From the NCBI GenBank assembly GCA_015350385.1, contig WNKI01000001.1:391032-455031 (forward strand): a stretch of 64,000 nt of DNA, written 5' to 3'. The notes below the pieces were generated by a model. The model was not told the origin of the DNA and ran no database searches. It was given only the letters and a program-made list of their open reading frames with translations. Both the position numbers and the translations under genes were made by a program. Below are positions 23,407 through 32,003 of this stretch, piece after piece. Each line of letters starts with the position of its first letter. The first letter of the stretch is position 1. The stretch comes from Aculops lycopersici. Lineage: Eukaryota > Arthropoda > Arachnida > Trombidiformes > Eriophyidae.

Positions 23407-24351
23407 ATGCCCCTCTACAGCAATATTCTGTCTAAGAGAGGAGAACAACCCAAGGATTCAACAGATAACAAGACCACCCCCTCTAATGCCGGTCTCAAAT
23501 TTTTGCAAGACCACCTAAAGTCGAAGAAACGCAATCAGCAGCAACATCAGCCGGCCAAAGTCCCTCGTTTAGGCGACTTGAATGAGGTTGCTAAGAACCA
23601 AATAATTTCAAAGCGAGACTTGCATGCTTCAGAATTTGAATGGAATCTCGAAGAGGAATACGACCCACGGGTACCAAATAGTTATGAGATTTTGGTGGCG
23701 GAATATATTAAGAATAACGAGCGAAACTTGAAGCAACAGAATGATCGAAAGAAACAACAACAGCAACAGCAGCATGTAACACCAAACACCAATAAGATTG
23801 ATCTCAGTCTTCTCGAAGCCCTTGACCAGTTCGAGGAAGACAACAACTGTGATACGGTGGATGGCCTCCGGAAAGGCACTGCCATTGCTCCACCTACAAA
23901 CTTGTCAACGTCCACCTCTTCGGTCGCCATCAGTCCGCCAATCTCCGCCGGTCCACCAAAAACTAGTGCGAGCTTGGCTCCAGTCCCGCCAAAAGTTGGT
24001 CCAACTTTGCCCAAGTCGCCTGTGATTCAAACTAGCAGAGTGTTATTACTGCAAAATATGGTTGGTCCAGGCGAAGTTGACGATTCACTGGAAGATGAGA
24101 CCAAAGAGGAGTGTGGCAAGTATGGCATAGTGAACAAGTGCCTCATTTACGAGTTTCCAGCCAAGTCGGTGCCCGAAGAGGAGGCAGTGAGGATTTTTGT
24201 AGAGTTTAGCTTGGTAGAGTCTGCCGAGAGAGCAGCCAAAGACTTAGATGGTAGATTCTTCGGTGGAAGAATTGTAAGAGCAACTTTCTATGACTTGGAT
24301 AAATTCAATAAGTACGAGCTTGGCCAACCTGTCAGATTGAATAAACCCTAA
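23407..24351 (+). CDS. RBM17: SPF45/RBM17-like splicing factor lacking the G-patch
   Basis: Intronless, 314 residues from ATG 23407 (MPLYSNIL, resembling the RBM17 N-terminus MSLYDDL). RBM17/SPF45 acts at the 3' splice site; its C-terminal UHM binds ULM motifs in SF3B1, U2AF and SF1. Visible parts are the N-terminal region with EEEYDPRVPNSYE, a conserved linker (GTAIAPPTNL), then the UHM at about 207-308 with LLQNMVGPGEVDD, EECGKYGIVNKC and the R-x-F signature in DGRFFGGRIVRATFYDLDKF. The G-patch that normally sits between linker and UHM is absent; only a Pro-rich linker of about 30 residues connects them, in one continuous frame. The AATAAA hexamer lies inside the last codons. Confidence 0.9.
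   Translation: MPLYSNILSKRGEQPKDSTDNKTTPSNAGLKFLQDHLKSKKRNQQQHQPAKVPRLGDLNEVAKNQIISKRDLHASEFEWNLEEEYDPRVPNSYEILVAEYIKNNERNLKQQNDRKKQQQQQQHVTPNTNKIDLSLLEALDQFEEDNNCDTVDGLRKGTAIAPPTNLSTSTSSVAISPPISAGPPKTSASLAPVPPKVGPTLPKSPVIQTSRVLLLQNMVGPGEVDDSLEDETKEECGKYGIVNKCLIYEFPAKSVPEEEAVRIFVEFSLVESAERAAKDLDGRFFGGRIVRATFYDLDKFNKYELGQPVRLNKP
24340..24345 (+). terminator. Poly(A) signal AATAAA within the last codons of the SPF45-like gene
   Basis: The hexamer is the Asn-Lys codon pair two codons before the stop. No other AATAAA occurs in the next 200 bases, so this is the likely signal and the 3' untranslated region would be very short. Confidence 0.55.
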
Positions 24352-24749
24352 GCCTCCTATGTGAAAAACTCTTTGTAATCTTTAATTCTAAGTTCCAAGA
24401 AATCTTCCTCATGGTCATGAGCAAGTAACAATTGTGAAAGGGGATCAGATCCAATGATTCGGTATCCATCCCGAGTGCCCACTTATCTTGGGAGGAAGCT
24501 TGCAATCGTGGGGCGCGACTCGGGGATGAGTAGTCAAACGATCTTGCACTATCTTCGTGGTTTTGTGCAGGCCTAACGATAGACTTGCGAAGAAAGTGGC
24601 CAGTGTGTTCACAGATTTGGGACAGGCAAATGGAATGGAGTACTCTATGCAAAAAAGAAGTTCGCGACTACTTCAATCCATCGATGTTTGTGTAGATGCA
24701 AAGTATATGTCGATGTTATGCTTCTAGCAGTACCGGTATGTTGTGCATT

Positions 24750-25480
24750 GCGGTGGATATGGTTGTACAATCTCAACAACTAAAGGTGGACGGGAGCGAA
24801 AGGTCAAGAATGGAACTGAGCAATTGAGTAACAAGCTCGCAGAGTTAGTCGGAGGCAAGAGGGTCAAGTTTAACAAGGTGGATCATAAGGTGAATCAAAC
24901 TGACGATAACGTTGAAGTGTGGTGCACCGGCAACACCTGATACAGGACCAAGTATGTCATAACCGCCATGCCCGCCCACTGGGTACTTGAAACCAACTGG
25001 AATCTTCGTCTACCTCAAGGCAAGAACTTGCTCGCTCAGAGGGGTCCCATGGGTCAGGCGGCAGAGATGATTCTCTACTACGAGCAATTTTGGAAGGGAC
25101 ACGACGCTCTGAGTGGTTGCTTCCTGTTTGACGCTAGTGGCTCGCAACCAATTATCTCGTCACTGGATGATACTAAATGGCCGATGGTTTGCATCCGGCC
25201 GGTTTGATTCAATGTTGCACGAGGATGGTTTGAGTTGCGCAATAAGTCTGACGAGATGGTGGCAAAGATTGTGGTGCATTGTCAAAGTTTGTTAAGTACC
25301 TGAGGAAGCCGAAAGGTCGAGTTCATTTTGCCGGCACCGAGACCGCAATCTAGTAGTGGGGTTACATGGATGGCGCCTTGGAGAGTAGGCAAGCGAGCCT
25401 CTCGAGAGATTCTATTCGAGCTTAGAATCCTCAAAAATAATGCTACATTTTGGGAAGAGGACCCTGACAATAATTTGTTG
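24750..25480 (+). pseudogene. Decayed monoamine oxidase-type flavin amine oxidase copy
   Basis: Fragments of a MAO-like protein persist in order. First comes a segment with QLSNKLAELVGGKRVKF; then, after an in-frame TGA at 24938, KYVITAMP, ILYYEQFW and SSLDDTKW up to a stop near 25205. After a frame change comes VHFAGTETA followed by two consecutive TAG codons (25351-25356) and GYMDGALE. After another frame change, RASREILFEL. These match the second half of the MAO fold. The part between the LDDTK and FAGTET motifs is largely deleted, and at least two frameshifts and three stops separate the pieces. It lies directly upstream of, and in the same direction as, the intact MAO-like gene. It looks closer to canonical MAO than that neighbour does, so it may be an independent lost paralogue. 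Confidence 0.82.
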
Positions 25481-25619
25481 CCACACGTGACCGGCGAGTA
25501 CCCGCCATCGCATCACTATGCGCCAAGAATGGACACTTTGGTCAAGTGGACAAAGACTGCTTGTATCTTGGGAAAGTGCGCCACTCTAGACGTTGTCTAC
25601 AGCTAGGCCCAAAAATTTA

Positions 25620-26240
25620 GCTGATAAACGTGCAAAATTTTTGGGCATAGCTGTACAAGCCATGTATTCTGCATGAGTCTCAAGTGGTAGATTAGCTATA
25701 ACTGAGAGATATCTCATCGTTGTTATCGTTGAACTATATGTCAATGCAAAATTCAACTGCGCGTACAACTGGCGCCTTGTAACACACTCTTGTGGTGTAG
25801 ATCGATACTAAATTAGAGCTGATAAAAATTTACAGGTAGACAATGAACTTCTTGCATGAGTCACTCTATAAATGGGTCGTTTGTTTTCGACAAAATCAAT
25901 AACAAAGTGATTGAATAGAAAGGTTCCAAGTGCTTGTTGACAGGTCGCAATCATGCAGCGATTGGCTTCAATCTGGCGAAAGAAATCTCCAGTGTTGAAA
26001 AATGGCAGCGAGCGCGAATGTTCAAATTTTCAGCATAAACAAAACACGCGCATTCGAGGCGAAAATATTTTCATCGCACAAGCTTTTGCAGATGCGAAAC
26101 TTACACGCATTGAAACATTCTGCGTTGTATCATTTCACAAGCTTGATGGACCAACAAAATTGTTATTCATCGTTTTATCCACCAAATTTAACCCGTTGAA
26201 CATCAATATACAGGAATTATAACCATCTATTAGAATCAAG
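25620..26240. other. 5' flank of the monoamine oxidase-like gene; no gene seen
   Basis: AT-rich flank with only short frames. The start codon at 26241 is the first ATG of the long frame that follows. Confidence 0.5.
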
Positions 26241-28139
26241 ATGCATCACAAACGCTCCGAGTCACAGGCAACGAAATTGAACGATGTTATCATTGTTGGG
26301 GCTGGATTGAGTGGACTGAGCGCCGCGAAGGTGTGTCACGACAAGGGGCTAAATGTTTTGGTTTTAGAGGCGAGAGATCGTGTTGGTGGAAGGACACTAT
26401 CTGACGAAAGTGGTTGTGATCTAGGTGGCTCCTACTTTGTTCAAGATCATCGTAATCTGATCAATCTAGTCGCCGAACTTGGACTCCGGAGTCAAACTGA
26501 TGTTCCCGCGGCACCCGGTGGAGTTTCGGCATTCTACAGCAATGAACTTAAGACAAACCATCGACAAGACGATCCAAGTCAAGTACCCTTCACCAGCAAG
26601 TTGAATCTCTTTGCGAGACTTGACTTCGCTGCAACCAAGCGAAAAATTAACGAGCTTTGCATTACCATCGACCTAAACGAACCATGGAACACCAAAAATT
26701 CCCAAGATCTCGACTCGATATCATTCAAGCAGTTCATTGAGAACACGTGCTACACAGAACAGGTCAAGAGATTCTTCCTAAACTTTATAACACCCATCAA
26801 TCTTACTAATGAAGCTGAGGATTGTTCGCTATTATATACGTTATGTTTTATTCGTTCTTGGGGTGGAATTGATCGTTGTATCGGATTGGACACTAGTGGG
26901 ACCAGTCGAGTTGTCGGTGGCTCTCAGTTGCTTTCGACTCGATTGAGCCAACAAATCGGAGAGGAGAGGGTTTTGTTGAACAAACCAGTTCATACGATTG
27001 ACCAACAAACAAACAGTGAGCTTGTACAGGTGATCACAAAGGACGGCTTCAAATATGAGGCATCTCGAGTAATTGTTGCCGTGCCACCAAATATTCAGGC
27101 AACTATCACATTGAAGCCAAATATTCCTCTGAAATCACAGCTCAACCATAGATTTCCAGCTGGTCTTTGCACCAAAGTGATATTATACTACGACCGCGCC
27201 TATTGGTGTGACAATGGATTCAATGGAAATCTGTTTGTTGTTGATCATGACAAGGAGAAGTCGAAGAAGCATCAACAATATCAGAGCCATAGATCAAAAT
27301 GTATACAGTACAATGAAAGTAGAAAGTGTGAAAACCGGCGAAGTGTGTCAAAAACCTTGTCATCTTCAGAGAAAGATGAGAGTCTCTACGCATCCACAAC
27401 TTCACTAACGCAACAACTAACACAATCACAACAAATGCAACAGCAGCACCACAACCAACAACAAAGTCAATCCATGCTCAAAGAGTCCAAGGATGGTCTC
27501 TATAATCCGGACGGCTTAGAATCCTACGATGAGAACTATTGTCCCGTTACTTTTGCAACACCCGACTACTCACGCGGCCAGCCTTCATTGATAGCTCATG
27601 TTTGTGGCGCAGCTTGGTTAAAATATCATCAGCTAGAAAAACAAGAGGATAGAATCGCTCTCATAGCCAAGAGTTACGGTAAAATAATGCATCCCAAGCT
27701 AAGCAAGCCCGTTTCTTTCAAGGAGCTCAATTGGGTTAGTGAAGAGTACTCTCGTGGTGCCTACACAAGCATCATGACGCCCGGAACCATGACCAAATTT
27801 GGTCGGGCACTTGGCGCTCCATTTGGCAAGGTTATGTTTGCCTGCACCGAGTTATCGACCTACTGGCCTGGAACGATGGAAGGTGCGATTCGAGCTGGAC
27901 GCAAGGCCGCTTTGAAGATCCTCAGAGACTTGCAGCGAGTTGATATTGACGAAGAGGAGATTCTCGACGATGAAGAAGTCCAAATCCAACAACAAGAGTC
28001 TATGTTTGAACGTCACGCTGCCAAGTTGTTATTCCTGAGCAAAATTGGCCTCACAACGCCAACCTTTATCTTGGCTGGAGTAGCGATAGGTATCATCAGT
28101 ATGCACAGAATATCGTTCAGGTGCTCAATTGGCATTTAG
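26241..28139 (+). CDS. Monoamine oxidase-like flavoprotein with C-terminal membrane anchor
   Basis: Intronless, 632 residues. MAOs are FAD enzymes of the outer mitochondrial membrane that oxidise amines. The FAD-binding motif VGAGLSGLSAAK is at about 17-28, followed by LEARDRVGGRT and DLGGSYF, the conserved Lys in LCTKVILYY, and FACTELSTYWPGTMEGA near the C-terminus. A hydrophobic tail (FILAGVAIGIISM) matches the MAO anchor. Two departures matter: the Cys that carries covalent FAD in MAO (SGGCY) is Ala here (SRGAY, Ala about 507), and the second aromatic-cage Tyr (SGYMEGA) is Thr (PGTMEGA). A Ser/Gln-rich insertion of about 100 residues interrupts the substrate domain. FAD is therefore probably bound non-covalently and the substrate may differ. 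AATAAA lies about 20 nt after the stop (28160). Confidence 0.88.
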   Translation: MHHKRSESQATKLNDVIIVGAGLSGLSAAKVCHDKGLNVLVLEARDRVGGRTLSDESGCDLGGSYFVQDHRNLINLVAELGLRSQTDVPAAPGGVSAFYSNELKTNHRQDDPSQVPFTSKLNLFARLDFAATKRKINELCITIDLNEPWNTKNSQDLDSISFKQFIENTCYTEQVKRFFLNFITPINLTNEAEDCSLLYTLCFIRSWGGIDRCIGLDTSGTSRVVGGSQLLSTRLSQQIGEERVLLNKPVHTIDQQTNSELVQVITKDGFKYEASRVIVAVPPNIQATITLKPNIPLKSQLNHRFPAGLCTKVILYYDRAYWCDNGFNGNLFVVDHDKEKSKKHQQYQSHRSKCIQYNESRKCENRRSVSKTLSSSEKDESLYASTTSLTQQLTQSQQMQQQHHNQQQSQSMLKESKDGLYNPDGLESYDENYCPVTFATPDYSRGQPSLIAHVCGAAWLKYHQLEKQEDRIALIAKSYGKIMHPKLSKPVSFKELNWVSEEYSRGAYTSIMTPGTMTKFGRALGAPFGKVMFACTELSTYWPGTMEGAIRAGRKAALKILRDLQRVDIDEEEILDDEEVQIQQQESMFERHAAKLLFLSKIGLTTPTFILAGVAIGIISMHRISFRCSIGI

Positions 28140-28830
28140 TTAGCCATAGTGATGTCAGCAATAAATATGACACTTGTAGATTCGAAACGAACTAAACAAA
28201 ACAAGAATTGGTTTTCACTTCCTTCCGTAATGGTGTAAGAGATCTTTGATGCTACTGTGGTTCTCTGGCGAAAACCTTAAGGTATCGACAGGTGAATTTT
28301 TGAAAAGAAGGGGAAAAAAATTTCAGATTGAGATTGCAGAGAATGGCCCGAGATGCAACTCACGTCTCCAGCGCCCGGACTTGCCATGAACTTTTCGCCT
28401 AGGCACCTTAAAGACTCGGCCTCCGTGATGGTCCTGCCAAAACTACAGGAATCGATAATTGCCTTACTCTCGATCCAAACTGCATGGAAAAAATAGGCAG
28501 GACTTCCATTCTGGGACTGCCGATTTTTGTAGCAGAAGATCTACCCGCGACTGGTTAGAGTAACGCAATTATTGAGACGAGTTGCAGGAAGCAACTATGT
28601 TGGCAGCAATTGTTGAGAATTTGAAAGGATGAGCGACGATAGCTCATCGTGAGTCTTTTCACTTAACATAAAATTGACTAGATATTGACGTGAATAGATG
28701 AATTGTTTGTCTGAACAAGTTGCTGTGGAGTGGCTGACGGGCATGGTGTTGTTGTCGACATTTAGATCCTCTCCTCGCCTTCGTATTAATAATGGTGTTA
28801 CTTGAACTATTGCCGCAAGTAGCGCCCGTG
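28140..28830. other. Intergenic, MAO-like gene to DGAT1
   Basis: Holds the MAO-like poly(A) signal AATAAA near 28160. One plus-strand stretch (about 28410-28556) translates without stops into a protein-like string I do not recognise. No other feature. Confidence 0.45.
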
Positions 28831-28831
28831 A

Positions 28832-29060
28832 ACTATTGGTCCAGCGCGTCGAGCTGTCTTCACCACGCGACACACTTGTTGAGACCGAGTCCAAGAGGAG
28901 CGGGCGTGGTATGACCCGACCCACCCGTAGTATATGTACCGCCGCTAGTGGCCAGCGCGCATCCAGGCGGGTCGAGTACAGGCCACGCCCCCTCCACTCA
29001 GACCTGGTCTCAACAAGTTTGTCGCGTGGTGAAGACAGCTCGACGCGCTGGACTAATAGT
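28832..29060. repeat. Large inverted repeat upstream of DGAT1 (78-nt arms)
   Basis: Left arm 28832-28909 and right arm 28983-29060 are reverse complements at about 70 of 78 positions, separated by a 73-nt centre. The outer 32 bases match almost perfectly. Each arm carries a GGGCGTGG-type GC box near its inner end. The element ends about 90 bases before the DGAT1 start. It could be a fold-back/MITE-like insertion or a palindromic promoter; no target-site duplication was evident to me. Confidence 0.88.
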
Positions 29061-29088
29061 AGTAGTATATATACCGCCGCTAGTGGCC
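28927..29088 (+). repeat. Direct 27-bp repeat with TATA-like core (28927-28953 and 29062-29088)
   Basis: The two copies differ at one base. Each begins GTAGTATAT and ends CCGCCGCTAGTGGCC. One copy sits in the centre of the inverted repeat and the other just outside its right arm. The second copy contains TATATATA, placed about 75 bases before the DGAT1 ATG, and could serve as its TATA box. Confidence 0.8.
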
Positions 29089-29147
29089 GGTTCGCGAGCA
29101 ATCGTTGTATTGCATTCCAAGAGTTAAGTTGTCTATTTCGAAAAGCC

Positions 29148-30812
29148 ATGACAGTCATTGTAAAGTGCCGAGACTCCCTATTAACCACCTCAAGTGGCTA
29201 CACCAACTACCGGGGTATTCTAAATCTGGTCATAATACTGCTAGTCCTGTCAAATGCTCGCGCCGCCTTGGAGAATATTATAAAATATGGAATCCTTGTA
29301 GATCCTTTCTCCTGGATATTGTTCCTAGCCGAAGGTTCAAAACACTGGCCAGCTCTATTGACAATTTGCGGTCTCGGTGTCCACATACTAATTGCTTATG
29401 GCATTGAGCTGCTGCTAGCCCGCAAGCCGCCTCTTGTGGCACCCTCGTCAGTATGGAGACCATTCATAAACATAACACTTGTTGCCAACCTCATAGCTTG
29501 CATCTCAATCCCACCCATCGTTGTGTACCTATGCAATACGCATCCCATCTCCACCAGCGGCTCACTAATGATTGTGTCTATAGTATTTTTAAAACTAGTA
29601 AGCTACCACATGATGAACTTTTGGTGTCGCGACCTCAAGAGACCCGAGAGTAAACAGGCCAAAACAACGAAGTCCTTCCTAAGGTCGTACATACCCCCGG
29701 CCATTGAGTTTGGAGCTATAGAGTTGCCGTCCGATGATCCCGAGAAATCACCAAGCGTCGAGTCGCAACCACCTGTTGCAACTGCCAACGGATCGCTTAA
29801 GAAGGAGACCAAGCAGCATCTGAGGCCACGAGTATTGAGACAGCAACAAGTTAATCAAGACTCAAACAACAACTCCAAGTCCAGCAAGCAAACCAATGAT
29901 AGCATCGACCATAACCAGCGTGCAACGCCTGTCAAGACCAATGGCAAGCCAGCGTCAACAAGCGGCAACCAGGATCAGTCAACTGCTGCAGGCAAATCGG
30001 CCTTCAGTCCTTCAGGGCGAAAACTGTCGCCCCGCGAGATGAAGATTCGAGAGATTTCTCTGGATACGCTGGCCAAGTATCCAAATAATATCAACTTTCG
30101 CAACATTTGCGCCTTCATGAGCTACCCTACGCTTTGCTACGAGATCGACTATACTCGCACCGAGCGGATTAGAAAGAGATTTCTAATCAAGAGAGTTTGC
30201 GAGCTGATTGTGCTTCTCCAGCTAGACATGGCACTGGTGCAACAATGGATCGTGCCCACGGTAAGCAACTCAATTATGCCCTTCCGTCAGATGCAGCTCA
30301 GCAACATGTTCGAGAGATTACTTAAACTTGCCATTCCAAATCACGTTATCTGGCTCATCTGGTTCTACATGTTCTTCCACTCGTTTTTGAACATCATAGC
30401 CGAGCTAACGAGATTTGCCGATAGGCAATTTTATAACGATTGGTGGAACAGCGAATCGGTCTATTATTTTTGGAGCAACTGGAACATTCCGGTGCACAAG
30501 TGGTGTGCGAGACACTTGTACGTGCCACTTATCTCCATAGGATTCAACAAGTGTCAAGCTTTCACTTCAGTATTCTTTGTCTCGGCCTTCTTCCACGAAT
30601 ACTTGGTTTCGGTGCCCCTGAAAATGTTTAGAATGTGGGCTTTCACCGGAATGCTCATGCAACTTCCCTGGGCTCGCTTCGTGTCGGCCTATTTTAACAA
30701 TTACTTTGCCAACGTTGCAGTCTGGTTGTCTCTCATTCTCGGCCAGCCGCTTTGCATCCTAATGTATTATCACGATTATTATGTCATCAACAATAATCTC
30801 CCATCAAGATAA
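29148..30812 (+). CDS. DGAT1: Diacylglycerol O-acyltransferase 1 (MBOAT family)
   Basis: Intronless, 554 residues from ATG 29148. DGAT1 makes triacylglycerol from diacylglycerol and acyl-CoA in the endoplasmic reticulum membrane. Visible motifs: RDSLLTTSSGYTNYRGILN and SNARAALENIIKYGILVDP at the N-terminus, PTLCYEIDY and RIRKRF in the middle, the family motif FYNDWWNSESVYYFWSNWN (about 427), the catalytic-His motif SAFFHEYLVSVP (His about 483), and the terminal MYYHDYY. A hydrophilic insertion rich in Gln, Asn and Ser (about 170-290) is longer than the corresponding loop in vertebrates. The frame stays open to 28836 through the inverted repeat, but no ATG near the family start precedes 29148 except one at 28911, inside the repeat; I prefer 29148. 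This start leaves a shorter N-terminal tail than in vertebrate DGAT1. Confidence 0.94.
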   Translation: MTVIVKCRDSLLTTSSGYTNYRGILNLVIILLVLSNARAALENIIKYGILVDPFSWILFLAEGSKHWPALLTICGLGVHILIAYGIELLLARKPPLVAPSSVWRPFINITLVANLIACISIPPIVVYLCNTHPISTSGSLMIVSIVFLKLVSYHMMNFWCRDLKRPESKQAKTTKSFLRSYIPPAIEFGAIELPSDDPEKSPSVESQPPVATANGSLKKETKQHLRPRVLRQQQVNQDSNNNSKSSKQTNDSIDHNQRATPVKTNGKPASTSGNQDQSTAAGKSAFSPSGRKLSPREMKIREISLDTLAKYPNNINFRNICAFMSYPTLCYEIDYTRTERIRKRFLIKRVCELIVLLQLDMALVQQWIVPTVSNSIMPFRQMQLSNMFERLLKLAIPNHVIWLIWFYMFFHSFLNIIAELTRFADRQFYNDWWNSESVYYFWSNWNIPVHKWCARHLYVPLISIGFNKCQAFTSVFFVSAFFHEYLVSVPLKMFRMWAFTGMLMQLPWARFVSAYFNNYFANVAVWLSLILGQPLCILMYYHDYYVINNNLPSR

Positions 30813-30817
30813 ATAAA
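30812..30817 (+). terminator. Poly(A) signal AATAAA overlapping the DGAT1 stop codon
   Basis: The hexamer shares its first A with the last base of the TAA stop. If used, the 3' untranslated region would be only about 10-30 nt. Confidence 0.55.
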
Positions 30818-31022
30818 AATGGAGGGAGAAAAAACTCAAAGTTACTTGGTGATTAGTTGATGGCGTGCAGCATGTAAGCTGGTTTCTAGGTCGACCATTG
30901 TCTAGATAATCAGCAAGCTTGTCGAACTTATCGTGCGCGCTCATATCATGAAAGTCGCGAAACGATTGCAGTGGTCGCCATCATGGTAGCTAATAAGATT
31001 TCACTAGTGGCGGTCTCTTGTT

Positions 31023-31028
31023 TTTATT
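31023..31028 (-). terminator. Poly(A) signal AATAAA of SF3A2
   Basis: Minus-strand AATAAA (TTTATT on plus) 17 nt beyond the SF3A2 stop. This again implies a very short 3' untranslated region. Confidence 0.6.
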
Positions 31029-31044
31029 TTATGATTACATATCG

Positions 31045-31758
31045 CTACCTCTTTGTTGAATGGTGCACTTGCTGCTGCTGTTGGGATGATGAGGATTCAG
31101 TACGCCGATTGATATAATCGGCGAATGGCACTTGAATAAAGTATTGTTTTGAGTGCTCATTCCACACTGTGAAGAACCTACCCTCGGTCTTGTCAACCTC
31201 CCGAGAGGGGATCTTGAAAGCCACTGTCTCGTATGGCTCGGCAGCAAATAGGAGGTATTGCCATTTTCTGTTTGCCGGCTCGAGCTTCTGCTCATAAGCC
31301 GACATGAACCTATGTAAGGGCTTGACATCTTTGGCTATCTCGGGGTAGTCAATTTGGAAAAGAAGAGATTGCTGCTTGCTCGTGGGATCAGTTTGCTTCG
31401 TTATCCGATAACCGGGCCGACCAATTTTGACAAACTTTTTGAGCTCTAGTCTTTTTTTCTGTGGTCCGGGCAGATTTGGTGAGTCTTTCGCTTCTTTCGC
31501 GGCTCTTCGTGCAAGATTTGACTGATGCTTCTTTCCTTGAGTGTGGGCCAGGTAGCTGCCTTCGTTGTTGTGCAATGTCAGGCATAGTTTGCATTCATAA
31601 CCACCAACATGGTTTCGCATGAAATATGGATCTCTGGCCAAATCTATGGTCTCTGCTGCAATTTGTCGCAGTCTCTCTCGCCTATCACGATTTGACTCGC
31701 TCCAGGAAGCTACACCTCCGCTACCCGTCTTTCCTCCGGGCCGATTTTGCATATCCAT
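31045..31758 (-). CDS. SF3A2: Splicing factor 3A subunit 2 (SF3a66/Prp11), tail-less
   Basis: Intronless, 237 residues. SF3A2 is part of the SF3a complex of the U2 snRNP, which helps place U2 at the branch point. The N-terminus (MQNRPGGKTGSGGVAS, ESNRDRRERLRQ) and the matrin-type zinc finger (CKLCLTLHNNEGSYLAHTQG, about 54-76) are almost identical to the human protein. The C-terminal domain (KFVKIGRPGY, SLLFQIDYPEIA, RFMSAYEQKLEP, WQYLLFAAEPYETVAFK) is complete. The protein ends about 20 residues later with a Ser/Gln-rich stub, so the long Pro-rich repeat tail of vertebrate SF3A2 (464 residues in human) is missing. Yeast Prp11 also lacks such a tail, so core function is likely intact. It is divergently paired with the PHD gene at 32004. 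Confidence 0.96.
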   Translation of the reverse strand: MDMQNRPGGKTGSGGVASWSESNRDRRERLRQIAAETIDLARDPYFMRNHVGGYECKLCLTLHNNEGSYLAHTQGKKHQSNLARRAAKEAKDSPNLPGPQKKRLELKKFVKIGRPGYRITKQTDPTSKQQSLLFQIDYPEIAKDVKPLHRFMSAYEQKLEPANRKWQYLLFAAEPYETVAFKIPSREVDKTEGRFFTVWNEHSKQYFIQVPFADYINRRTESSSSQQQQQVHHSTKR

Positions 31759-32003
31759 GATGAAAATAGATGAATTGATAGGTTCCTACTTTAGATACCT
31801 GAGAAATTGACGTGAGAGAAGTCAACAATATTTGGGCGCAAAGAACAGTGCAACCTCTACAGCTGAGCGACGGCGTGGCTGGCGCCGATCAAAATATATT
31901 CAAGTTGTGTGTTTGGCGCCTGCGAAATCATTTCAACGACTCACATCCTGCTTGTATTATTCTAAAATTTATATCAATATATTATATACTAATTTGAATC
32001 ACC
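31759..32003. promoter_or_regulatory. Probable bidirectional promoter, SF3A2 / PHF20-like
   Basis: Only 245 bp separate two start codons facing away from each other. No TATA box is clearly placed. The short spacing between two nuclear housekeeping genes makes a shared promoter likely. Confidence 0.55.

Noticed and set aside
28595..29188. A 197-codon minus-strand frame upstream of DGAT1
   Set aside because: It crosses the inverted repeat, so its two halves mirror the plus-strand frame through the same arms. It has no recognisable domain and is explained by the palindrome.
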